Source of the DNA: Daldinia sp. FL1419
Taxonomy: Eukaryota; Ascomycota; Sordariomycetes; Xylariales; Hypoxylaceae
Reading direction: 5' to 3'
Length of the DNA stretch: 12,474 nt
NCBI GenBank assembly: GCA_025201765.1
Contig: MU623735.1
Coordinates: forward strand, 1-12,474
This document shows, in pieces, positions 1 to 8,919 of the stretch. A program made the translations under genes and the position numbers. The notes below the pieces were generated by a model. That model was given only the letters and a program-made list of their open reading frames with translations, made no database searches and was not told the DNA's origin. Every line of letters starts with the position of its first letter. Position 1 is the stretch's first letter.

Positions 1-2
1 TA

Positions 3-420
3 AATAAACCATCTATATTTTAATAATATATAAATAAAATTTTATTTAATTATTTAAATAAATTTTATAATATTTATATTAATAATATATTAATATTCTC
101 TAATTTCTCTAAAAGAGTATTATATTTATATGATTAAGGTATTGGAAAAATTAAATATTATTAGCTTATAAGTTAATTTAAAGAAATATAAATTTTATAT
201 AATAAAAATTAAATTTTTAGATTTTATTATAAATATTAATAAAATAGAAATAAACCTTATAAAAGTGATGGTAATAAAAAACTAATAATAACTTACTATT
301 ATAAAAGGAATTTAATCCTTTTTAAAATTTTATAATTTTTATAAGAAATTTATTCCCAAATACAATAAAAAAATAAAACCTTTAATTAACTTAATAAAAA
401 TTAATATTCTTTTTATTTTT
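3..420 (+). pseudogene. Reverse transcriptase palm and thumb relic (Ty3/gypsy)
   Basis: In frame +3 the block at positions 3-20 reads NKPSIF, matching the gypsy N-A-P-x-x-F motif. It continues to YINN at 75-86, followed by ILIFSN. YINN stands where Y-[LIV]-D-D carries the catalytic Asp pair, and both Asp codons GAT have become AAT. After about position 104 the homology moves to frame +1 with EYYIYMIKVLEKLN at 115-156, then IKFLDFII at 208-231 (family F-L-G-F-x-I), then FLKFYNFYKKFI at 319-354 (family F-L-G-x-x-N-F-Y-R-R-F-I). The spacing is normal for the family. One frameshift near 100-107 and the loss of both catalytic Asp make this a dead copy. The fingers and the first catalytic Asp lie outside the window. 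Confidence 0.9.
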
Positions 421-936
421 AATAATATATATAAAAAAGCTTTTAAAATCCTTAAATATTTAATAATTAAGGTTCCTATCCTAACCTATTATAATTATAA
501 TTAAAAAATTAAGGTGGAGATAGATGTTTCTAATAATATATTTGTTAATTTACTATTTTAAAAAAGAAATAATAATTAATAATATTTAATAATCTTTTAT
601 TTTAAAATTATATATAATATTAAATTAAATTATAATACCTATAATAAAAAAATGTTGGTGGTGGTAAAAGCACTGGAATACTAAAAGATCAAATTAATAG
701 GCTTATAATACAAAAAGCCTTTTCTCATAATTATCAATTACCAGGCTTTAGAATACTTCAACATAAAATAATAATTAAATCTTAAATAATCCATCTAGTA
801 AAATAAACTATTATAATACCATTTTATAATTATTTATTATTTAAATTAAGAAAATATAATAATCAACATATTATCCTAAAAATAAAAAAAAATAAAAATC
901 TAAAAAAAGAAATAAGAATTATAACAATATATAACA
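421..936 (+). pseudogene. RNase H domain relic of the Ty3/gypsy pol
   Basis: Frame +1. VEIDVSNNIF at 514-543 matches the first RNase H strand (V-x-T-D-A-S), and its catalytic Asp codon at 523 survives. NYNTYNKKMLVVVKALEY at 628-681 matches N-Y-x-x-x-x-K-E-x-L-A-I-V-x-A-x-x-x, with the catalytic Glu codon now AAA at 649. PFLIIINYQALEYF at 718-759 matches the T-D-H-x-x-L-x-Y-F strand, with Asp now Asn at 736. The block from about 820, ending ENIIINILS, matches the end of the domain (R-x-G-x-x-N-x-x-A-D-x-L-S-R). Stops fall where Gln, Trp or Arg is usual. The linker to the integrase runs from about 937 to 1080 and contains a 48-codon stretch free of stops (937-1080) with a proline-rich PPPKFSG block. 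Confidence 0.9.
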
Positions 937-1080
937 TTATTCAAATTAATTAATTTAAATAAACCTAAAAAAAAATATTTAAAAATATTAATAATAAAAG
1001 TACCTTATAATATAATAATTTTAAATAAAATAACTCCACCACCTAAATTTTCTGGGATATTATTAATTAAAAAAATATTA

Positions 1081-2060
1081 TAAATAAATTATAAAAATTT
1101 AAACCTTAAATATTACTACGTAAAAACCAAAAATAATAAGGAAAATTATTAATTTATAATTAAAGAATTAATAATTTATTAGAATTACTTAATTATATTA
1201 AATATAACAAACTTATGTACCAGATTTATATAAGAAATTTATAATTAAATTAATATAACCCACCTTAATTAGAATAAAACATAGAAATTATTATCAAACC
1301 AATATTAATAGCCAAATTTATCCAAAAATATTAATATCTATATTACAAATTATTTTAATTATAAATTTATTAAAATTCCTACAAATAAAACTTTAGGGTT
1401 ATTACATCTTTTACCAATGCCAAACCAACCATAATAATATTTAATAATCAATTTCAAAAAAATACCTTATAATAAATATAAAAAAAACTATATCCTAACC
1501 TTCATAAATAAATTAAAAAAAAAATATAGATAATTCTATATAAAAAGACTATAATAACAGAACAAATTACCTAAATATATTATAAAAATCCCTTTAAAAT
1601 ATATAAAATATCTTAATCCATTATAAATAATTAAAATCTATAATTTATTACCAAATTTACTAATAAAATTTCCTAAATTTTAAATATTAAATAAAAATTA
1701 ATTATATTAAATTATTACAAAATAATAAAATTAATTAAAAATATTTATAAATTATTAAATTAATACTTATACCCTTATATTAATTATTTATAAAATAATT
1801 AATTAATAATAATTCTAATTATAAATCATGTTTAAGTTACCTTTTTTTATGAAGTTATAAGATTATTATTACATAAGATTAAAATGGAATTCCCTATACC
1901 TTATACTTATAATTAGGATAAGAGAACAAATCTCATATAGGTACTAATACAAAAATGACTATTAAAAGTAAAGGTATAAAAATAATTAAAAATATTAAAA
2001 AGCTTCTCAAATATCATAAAAGCAATAATGGTTAAAAAATAAAAATAAATAGTAAAAAAA
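1081..2060 (+). pseudogene. Integrase relic of the Ty3/gypsy pol
   Basis: Frame +1. The N-terminal H2C2 zinc finger is recognisable at about 1240-1362. The first His codon has become TAT (1240), the second His survives at 1261, and the C-x-x-C pair reads YFNY at 1351-1362. The very typical gypsy block K-P-x-G-L-L-x-P-L-P-x-P-x-x-P-W-Q appears at 1387-1437 as KTLGLLHLLPMPNQP plus two stops. The first catalytic Asp is Asn at 1450. LPNLLIKFPKF at 1648-1680 corresponds to the second catalytic Asp region but is about two residues short, so an indel is likely. LKIFINY at 1735-1758 matches L-R-x-F-V-N-Y. From about 1826 homology appears to continue in frame +2 and fades by about 2060. No chromodomain was recognised. 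Confidence 0.87.
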
Positions 2061-2099
2061 GAAAATAAACATTACTAACCCCCTAATTTTAAAATTAAA

Positions 2100-2954
2100 A
2101 ATTACATTTTTATTATTAAAAATTAACAATTTTAATAAATAAACTAATTATTAAATAAACTAAACTTCCCACTAACACAACAATATTATAAAATAATAAA
2201 AGAAAAGAATAATGATATTTAATATTTAAAAACTAAATTAAACATCTATATATCCAATTAATACCACTTTAACCACTTCCAAAAATATTTTAATAATCCA
2301 CTACCTAATTAAAAAACTATATATCCCAAAAACAAAATAATAATACCCAAAAATAAAAATAAAAAATAAAAAATCAAAAAGGTATTCTTATTACACATAT
2401 ACTACCACAAATTACAATATTAAGTATAATAAATTAATTAAGAAATTAATATTAAATAATATTTAATAAATAATTTTAAAAATTTTGTATTAAAATTAAA
2501 AAAGTTTTATAATAATAACCTTTAAACAGTAAAATCCTTTTTACAATTAAATAAATAATTAATTATAATAAAAAAAGATTATTATAATCCACCTTATCCT
2601 AATAACAATAAAATTTAAATAAAAAGATTAGTTTAATAATAAAAGAAATAACAAAATTAAAAATTACTTTATAAAAGATATATATTAATTTGAAATAAAT
2701 CTTTTTTATAAAAGGAAAATAATAATAACCTCATTTACCCCACTTATAAATATCCCACATTTACTACACTAAACCACTTATTAAATATAAAATAATTTTT
2801 TTTAAAAAAAAAGATTAGAATTTTTTTCTTTCTTTTTTCATCTCACAATTCAAATTAAATAATTAATACAAACAAAATATTGCCTCCACATAATTGCCTA
2901 ATCTATAGTTATAAATATATAATTATTTTATTAAATATCTATATCTTTCTTATT
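2100..2954. other. AT-rich stretch with no recognised gene
   Basis: This part lies just after the integrase relic and should contain the end of pol, the 3' untranslated part and perhaps a 3' LTR. I could not match any frame to a known domain and found no convincing LTR boundary. A short T-rich tract (about 2815-2840) follows a run of A. Every frame is dense with stops, as expected by chance at this base composition. Confidence 0.5.
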
Positions 2955-3225
2955 TCATTAATTGTGCCACAATCCTAACTGACCAATTAGCTCCCAGAGA
3001 AATCCCCCGCACTTTTGGACGTTTTCTGCTGCTGTACAACCACCTCTGGTTGAAAACATATATAAAGTATCTCAAAAGATCACAAATTTAGTTAATTTTT
3101 AAATAATATTAATTATTAATATTTTTAAGTAGGTTTTAAATTAATATAGTAAATCAAAGTAATTTAGGATTTTTTTTGTATCCCATGCGCACACTTGTGG
3201 CTTCCTGTGGCATATAACTTTTTCA
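2955..3225. other. Two patches with near-normal base composition between the transposons
   Basis: About 2955-3075 and 3178-3225 are clearly richer in G+C than their surroundings and keep CpG and CpA dinucleotides, for example CCCCCGCAC near 3003-3011, GGACG near 3018 and ATGCGCACAC near 3185. The first patch opens with a perfect 6-bp inverted repeat, ATTGTG-C-CACAAT (2961-2973), and ends with TATATAAAG (3059-3067), a possible TATA box. The second holds a repeated TGTGGC (3196-3201, 3206-3211). They could be unique host sequence spared because RIP acts on duplications, or part of an LTR or Helitron leader too diverged from other copies to be hit. No protein match was seen. Confidence 0.55.
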
Positions 3226-3311
3226 ATTGAACAAAAATTTATATCAATAAAATCCCCTTTAAAATCATTTAATCAAAATTAATATATATTATTAATTACT
3301 AATTTTTATAG

Positions 3312-4180
3312 TATGGGGAATCGCAAGAATTTCCATACTCTTACAAAGTTGCCCAATCATTTACAATATTAAATATTCATTAATTCTATTTAATTTTAAT
3401 ATTAATTAAGATTAATTTCTATTATTTATTTATTTTATATTATAATATAGGAAATTGCAAGATAGTATATTAATGAACAATCTTGTAAACCCTTGAACGT
3501 TACTTATAACCCTACTTATAATATAGATTTATAATTTTTATTAGTTTTTATTGATTTTGTTCAACCTTAAAATTAATTAAGATTAATCCTTATTATTTAT
3601 TTACTTTATATTATGGTATGGGAAATTATGAGATAATATATTAATGAACAATTTTGTAAACCTTTGAATATCATTTATAATCTTATTTATAATACAGATT
3701 TATAATTTTTATTAATTCTTACCAACTCCATTCAACCTATTTACCTTATATTATGATATGGGAAATTGTAAGATAACATATTAATGGATAATCTTATAAA
3801 CCCTTAAACATCATTTATAACCCTATTTATAATATAGATTTATAATTTTTATTAATTTTTATTAATTCTATTCAATTTATTTACCTTATATTATAATATA
3901 GGAAATTGTAAGATAGTATATTAATGGATAATTTTATAAATCTTTAAATGTTACCTATAACCCTATTTATAATATAAATTTATAATCTTTATTAGTTTTT
4001 ACTAATTTTATTTAACTTATTTACCTTATATTATAATATGGGATATTGTAAGACAGCATATTAGTAGATGGTCTTATAAACCCTTAAAAGTTACTTATGA
4101 ACCTATTTACAATATAAATTTATAATATTTATTAGTCCTTACCAATTTTTATTTTAATTTTAGGTTTAACTTTTATTATT
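3312..4180. repeat. Tandem array of about 140-bp units, five clear copies plus a degenerate first copy
   Basis: Units can be aligned on a GGAAATT-like start at 3450, 3621, 3761, 3901 and 4041 (the last reads GGATATT). The spacing is 171, then 140, 140 and 140. Each unit continues with AGATA(G/A)(T/C)ATATTAATG, a variable AATCTTGTAAACCCTTGAA block, and ATTTATAATTTTTATTA. A degenerate copy starts near 3317 (GGAATCGCAAG), and traces of a further one appear near 4191. The first clear unit is 31 bp longer because of an insert at about 3569-3599; the same segment is present in the degenerate first copy but missing from later ones. Differences between units are largely C/T and A/G. I see no open reading frame in the array. 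Whether it belongs to the Helitron 5' part or is an independent minisatellite is not resolved. Confidence 0.88.
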
Positions 4181-4189
4181 AATTTTGAT

Positions 4190-4640
4190 TTATGGTATAG
4201 AATATTTGGTAGAATATACTGGAAATTAATTATGTAAGTTCATAATTAATGCCTTTTCTTTTATACCCCTAAAGATTAATGTTGATTACTAATGGAAATT
4301 TAAAACCGTATTTTTAAAGTTAAGGATCTTAATAATCTATAATTAAGAATGGGTAAGGGTAGTGAATTTGCTTCCGCTTCTAATTGGTATAAATAGGATA
4401 GTTATAAAAGTTGTTAAATACCTTTTATAATTATATTATTAGAAAAAATTATTATTATAAAAAATAACATAATTTTACAACTTAATATAAAATATTTATT
4501 ATTTATTTCTTTTATCATATCTTTAAGGTCAATAATTATTTTAAAAACCTAATTAATATTAATTAAAAAGTTTTGAACCCTTAATATCAAAATTAGCCTT
4601 TATGCTTTTGATATATTACTTTTATTTATATTTTTAAAAT
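4190..4640. other. AT-rich spacer with a TATA-like site
   Basis: No coding frame was recognised. From about 4240 to 4400 the composition is less extreme, with CCG near 4306 and CTTCCGCTTC near 4371-4380. This is followed by TATAAATA at 4388-4395, the best TATA-like match on this strand upstream of the Helitron gene. It lies about 1.4 kb before the likely start of that gene, so any promoter role is only a guess. Confidence 0.3.
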
Positions 4641-4958
4641 GTTTTTTTGATGTACCTACAGTCTCAGAAATATGATTCCATTTCACATGAACTTCCTGTT
4701 GGAGCCTAATAGGAAATGTTGGATTTATGCGTAAATAAAATCTTACAAATTTTTCAGGGTTTTAACAAACGATCCTATTTGTTTCAATTACAAAAATTCT
4801 ATATCTGGAAAAGGGGATTCATAATATAAATATTATTCTATTTAAGACCTTACCGCTTCCAAAGCCTTCAAATTATGTTTACATAATACAATCCCTAAAC
4901 TATATAAACCTTTTCTAAATACACTTTCTCGGACAACAGCACCAATTAAACAAATCTT
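4640..4958 (-). pseudogene. Unidentified minus-strand reading block with premature stops
   Basis: On the minus strand one frame is open from 4958 to 4845 (38 codons). It contains readable segments such as GAVVRESVFRKGLYSLG and LCKHNLKALEAV. Beyond a TAA at 4842-4844 the same frame continues leftward to about 4640 with stops that are all TAA or TAG, where Gln or Trp codons could have stood. Composition here is less AT-rich than around it. I do not recognise the protein. It could be a fragment of a host gene, a gene carried by the Helitron, or a chance reading of a lightly mutated non-coding patch. There is no start codon or promoter I can support. Confidence 0.25.
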
Positions 4959-4961
4959 TTA

Positions 4962-5723
4962 AGGCATAAATGATGGTAATTAAGATTACCCAATCTCTTA
5001 TATAAATTTTAATTTATTACTACTAATTTATAACTCTTTCTAATATTATAAATTTAAAAAGGATAAGGTTATAATTATACTTTCTTTGTTAGATAATGCC
5101 ACCCCTCCCTAAAAATTAATAACTAAATTATAAAATACCCTTAACTACTAAAAATATAAATCTATAAACTAAATTAATATTAATTATAAATTATCCATTT
5201 TATTTAAAACTAAATAAAATTACTTCAAAAATAATTTAACGGATAATGGTGATAGGGGTTTCACAAAAGGTTCCAATACCAATCCACCTTTTCTTAGCCT
5301 TATTATTAAATAAAAGTCTTAACCACTGATACCCTATTTTAAAAAGTAAAAGATTGATGAAGATAAGTAAAGAATTAAATTTTTTATTTAATATGACCTT
5401 ACAAACAATTTTAATAATAGTAAATTGGAAGTGATTTTTATTTTTAATTCTTCCAAGATAAGTATGGTAGGAGAGGAAGAATAGGGATAAATAAATTATT
5501 AATATTTTTTTTATTTTTTATAATAAATGTATAAATATATAAATATATAAATATTAATTTATAAATATTGAAGTTATTTTTTAAAAAAAGTTTTATTATT
5601 AATTTCCTTTTTTAAAAATTATTATTTTTTAATAAATATTTTTATTTTTATAAAAATGTATGTTAAATATAAAAGGATTTAAAATTTTTTTAAATTATAT
5701 ATAAATTTTAATATTGGTTTTTT
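4962..5723. other. AT-rich stretch without a recognised gene
   Basis: Nothing codes here that I can identify. Positions 5220-5340 are slightly richer in G+C. From about 5500 to 5720 the sequence is almost only A and T, with short A and T runs and ATAAATAT-type repeats (5521-5570). Confidence 0.4.
5447..5482. repeat. Perfect 8-bp inverted repeat
   Basis: ATTCTTCC (5447-5454) and GGAAGAAT (5475-5482) can pair as a stem with a 20-nt loop. It stands out because it keeps G and C in a region that is otherwise nearly all A/T. Its role is unknown; it is not followed by a T run in the way a simple terminator would be. Confidence 0.4.
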
Positions 5724-5838
5724 TTATGAGATATATTGATTACATTGTGTTTCAAAATGGTGCCAATTATTAGGAAAGTTTGATCCAAATATAGTAAATA
5801 TTTTAAAAAGAGTTTAAATTGAGATGTTAGTTCTTGTT

Positions 5839-5976
5839 AAATAAGATTATCCTCTTAAAAGATTAATAATATTAAAAGATTATTCCAAATTTTCCATAGT
5901 TGTTCAACTATATGAAATTCTTGAATAATAATAGTTAAGACCTCCTATTAAACAAGGTTGCCCTTCTAAAAAGCCA
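5839..5976 (+). other. Two AT-hook-like relics at the N-terminus of the RepHel frame
   Basis: In frame +1, K-stop-D-Y-P-L-K at 5839-5859 and KQGCPSKKP at 5950-5976 each stand one C:G to T:A change per altered base away from the AT-hook core Arg-Gly-Arg-Pro flanked by Lys. An AT-hook binds the minor groove of AT-rich DNA. The two lie 37 codons apart. This is inference from mutated sequence; a chance resemblance cannot be excluded. Confidence 0.35.
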
Positions 5977-6114
5977 GTGATATTCACAGCCAATCACTTA
6001 TATAAAGGCTACAATCAATAGGAATTAAAACCTCCTATATAATATCTATCTTAATTACCAAAAAATGGTCCTTTAATAACCAAAATCTATAATAATAAAG
6101 CCATAAATAAACAA

Positions 6115-6390
6115 TATGATATATATGATGCATTATATTGGTTAAATAAGCGATCGGAGGATAAAATGAGGGAGATTAGAATTTATAATTTATGTTGTAA
6201 GAATGGAGATATTAGTTTGGTAGAAATTCATAAATTATTTAAATTTTTACAATTATTGTTTATTAGGATTAATCCTAAAATTAAATTATTTAAAAAAAAT
6301 ATTTAATATTATAATTTAATGTTTATTTTTATCTTTATATATTATAAACCTATTGATTATTCTAATAATAATACAGGACTAAGCTGCTTT
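6115..6390 (+). pseudogene. N-terminal Cys/His cluster and helicase-like region of RepHel
   Basis: The frame reads YDIYDALYWLNKRSEDK from 6115. In the Helitron family this position is C-x-x-C-G-A-L-H-W-x-x-E-R, so three Cys/His codons are now TAT and one Gly is Asp. It is followed by LCCKNGDISL (6190-6219), in which the Cys pair is intact, then KLFKFLQLLF, then NI-stop-YYNLMF at 6298-6324. The stretch from about 6052 to 6303 is free of stops. This region precedes the nuclease in Helitron proteins of fungi and plants. It is the best-preserved N-terminal part of the gene. Confidence 0.85.
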
Positions 6391-7305
6391 TAAATATAAA
6401 GAATTTTATATTATTAAACTAGCCTAATAAATATGGTGTTGAATAAGAGACTATAATATGTTTAATTATATTTTTATGATTTGTAAATGGCTTTTTAATA
6501 TTAAATGGTAGTGAATGATAATAATTTAGATGCGGATATCTTGGTATAGCTATTTGAAAAAATTTATGGGAAAAATCCCTACATGAAGAAATATATTACT
6601 ATTTAAGAACAATTATAAAATGTTATGTGCCAATTAAGAAAAAATAGGATTAATTAGACTTAAATTAAAGCAATTTTAAAATTAAATCTAGATTTTATTA
6701 TTGAGGAAGGTATTGATTGGAAATGAGAAAATCTTTTAATAATAAATGACATTACTAGAATCATTCCAGATGTATCCAATATAAGATAGTGGTGGAGGGA
6801 AATTGTTTTGGTTGAATAAGATATTTCAGATTCTCTTACATACTTTTACATAAGAATCCCAGTTGCTCACCCATCTTACATACCCTTTTCTTATTCTTTA
6901 ATATGGTTACACAGAAGGATTAGATAAGATTTGATAATATTTATTAATAGATGCAACTATAAGAAAATAAATTTGATATTACAGTAATACTTTCGGTTTT
7001 ACCTTCACAATCACTATCGGCAGGAATTAATGCCTTTTACTTTCAAATGATTTTTTTAGTAATATTTAATTGATACTTGGGTTATAATAGAGCAAAACCT
7101 TCTCAATTAACTACAGTATAAATAAAATGATCTTTATAAGGCTTTTAAGAATGGTTTTAACAACACAATATTAACTAAAAATATTAATATATTATTAATC
7201 AAATGTACTACTTATTTACTAATAATATTTACAGGCTTGAAAAGATTTATATTTTATTATTATTAAGATTTAATGACTATTATTTATAAATTTGATTATT
7301 TAATA

Positions 7306-8007
7306 TTATTTATTACTTTTATAATAAACCCAAATTAATTAGAAATTAAAAATAAGTTTTTTCTGGAATAAACTATAAGTAATTGGCTTAATATTGGTAT
7401 AAAAATCTTTAATCAAAAACGTACAATACTTTTAAAGGATATAAAATTGTAATTATGTTTTGGAGTATATATAGGGTTAATATAGATTATTAAATATTAA
7501 AAACAAAATTTATTACATATACATTATTTAATCTTTTTAATAAACACTAATTACAATTTTTATTTATAACTAACATATATTGATAGAGTGGTTTGTACAG
7601 AAGTACCCGAGCTAGATATTAATCTGGACAGCATCTTACAAAAGGTAATATTTTTAAATATGATGTATGGACCTTGTGGGCAGAGTAGGTTAAATTCTTT
7701 GTGTATAATTAAGAATACCTATTTTAAAAATTTTCTAAAATTATTCTATACTAAAACAATAGTGAACCTCAATAATTATTTAATTTATAGGCAAAGGCTT
7801 GCAATTAAAATCCCCAATAATAGTTTAAAGCTGCAAATGCTCGATAATAATTGGGTAATCCCATATAACCCTTATTTAAACCAAAAGTATCAGACTTATA
7901 TTAATATGGAAATATATATTTCAATTAAAGTTGTTAAATATATTCATAAATATATTTATAAGGGTAGTAATAAAATTACTATATATTTACAAATAGAAAA
8001 AATATAG
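7306..8007 (+). pseudogene. HUH/two-tyrosine Rep nuclease region, including the longest open stretch of the window
   Basis: LFITFIINPN (7306-7335) matches the conserved D-L-F-I-T-x-T-x-N-P block. The metal-binding HUH motif is intact as HIH at 7516-7524, inside LLHIHYLIF, where the family has G-L-P-H-x-H. The open stretch at 7588-8007 (139 codons, beginning at GTG, so an internal fragment and not a true start) holds MYGPCGQSR, NWVIPYNPYLNQKY, NMEIYISIKVVKYIHKYIYK and a G. The two catalytic Tyr of the family correspond to 7939 and 7951, spaced Y-x3-Y, and both are present. The domain would nick single-stranded DNA and form the 5'-phosphotyrosine link. It cannot be made as one protein because stops lie on both sides. 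Confidence 0.92.
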
Positions 8008-8337
8008 ATTAATTTTAATTAATAGGTTTAAAACTGCAACAAAATTAATAAATATTTATATAATCAATTTATTAAGCCTTTTAAAACTATAAATTAAATA
8101 TTTAAATATCCTGTTCACAATATCAAACCTAACATCTAACCTCTGGCTATTCACCTCCCTAATAAAGACAAATTAACCTATAATATAAATGAAAATGTAG
8201 AATCATTAGCATAAATAATTAAATAAAGTTATTTGATGTTAATTATATAATTTAATTATAATAAAAATAATTAAGATAGGTAGTATATCTTATATTAAGA
8301 TTTTCTTAATAATTTCCAATGGTTTCTTAGGGAGAAA

Positions 8338-8505
8338 TGGGCCAGATATATGCGTAAAATAAGGGGAAAGATTGGCTATATTTACTTTGTCCACCCAAAA
8401 GTTGGAGAGAGATTTTACCTACAAATGCTACTTACAATAATCCTAGGAGTTATTGATTGGTTGGATTTATTTACTTACAAAGGCATTCAATATGATATTT
8501 TTCAA
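8338..8505 (+). pseudogene. Conserved linker between Rep and helicase of RepHel
   Basis: This stop-free piece (the frame is open from 8299 to 8505) reads KWARYMRKIRGKIGYIYFVH at 8335-8394, followed by GERFYLQMLL (8404-8433) and TYKGIQYDIF. These match the family blocks W-x-x-R, I-G-R-x-Y-F-V-x-P, G-E-R-F-Y-L-R-x-L-L and T-x-x-G-x-x-x-x-T-F. This is a reliable marker of Helitron and Helitron-like proteins and confirms that the frame holds between the nuclease and the helicase. Confidence 0.88.
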
Positions 8506-8919
8506 TAAATTTGTAAAACACAAGGCCTATTAAAAGATAAAAAATATTGGAAATACTTTTTTAAAGAAATAAGTGTGTTTGTTTCCAATAGATAATTAAG
8601 GATCATATTCATTTACATTATTAATAATGGTAATTATTAATTATCTTTAAATATATGGATTAAATATAAAGAATAATTTTATAATAATTTATTAAAGATA
8701 GTAATGGGTTATCTTAATCTATTAATCCTTATTGAAGTAACTTATTTTGATTATAGGCTTTATTTGATTAAATAAATTATTATAAAGAATCAAAATTAAT
8801 TGGAAATTGGTTTCCCTAATTTTATTTATAATTAAGAAAAAGGAGAAAGAAATTGGTTTTTAAATAATAAGTTAAATTATAATAGAAAGTAAGAAGTAGC
8901 TTTATGAGATCAAGCACTA

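Larger units (their letters stand above)
1..2100 (+). mobile_element. Degenerate Ty3/gypsy retrotransposon, 3' part of pol, cut by the left window edge
   Basis: The order reverse transcriptase, RNase H, integrase is the Ty3/gypsy pol order (Ty1/copia places integrase first). Domains are read in frame +3 up to about position 104, then in frame +1 to about 1800, then probably in frame +2 from about 1826. There are therefore at least one and probably two frameshifts as well as many stops. Gag, protease, most of the reverse transcriptase and the 5' LTR would lie left of the window. No 3' LTR or polypurine tract could be delimited, so the right edge is approximate. Conserved residues are altered mostly by C:G to T:A changes. 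The element cannot encode active enzymes. Family assignment is firm; the fungal clade is not determined. Confidence 0.9.

Noticed and set aside
656..680. A Walker A-like GGGKST reading (frame +3) near 656-676.
   Set aside because: The same bases in frame +1 encode the conserved RNase H segment KMLVVVKALEY, in line with its neighbours, so the P-loop look is an out-of-frame coincidence.
2700..3300. A 3' LTR of the retrotransposon.
   Set aside because: No polypurine tract next to a TG start and no second copy in the window to compare with; the 5' LTR would be outside.
5740..5790. A CGALHW-like reading (FQNGANY-stop) in a different frame.
   Set aside because: The true cluster is at 6115-6141 in frame +1, followed directly by CCKNG; this one has no downstream homology in its frame.
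7588..8007. A free-standing 139-residue gene starting at GTG.
   Set aside because: Homology continues in the same frame on both sides of the bounding stops, so it is an internal fragment of the Helitron pseudogene.
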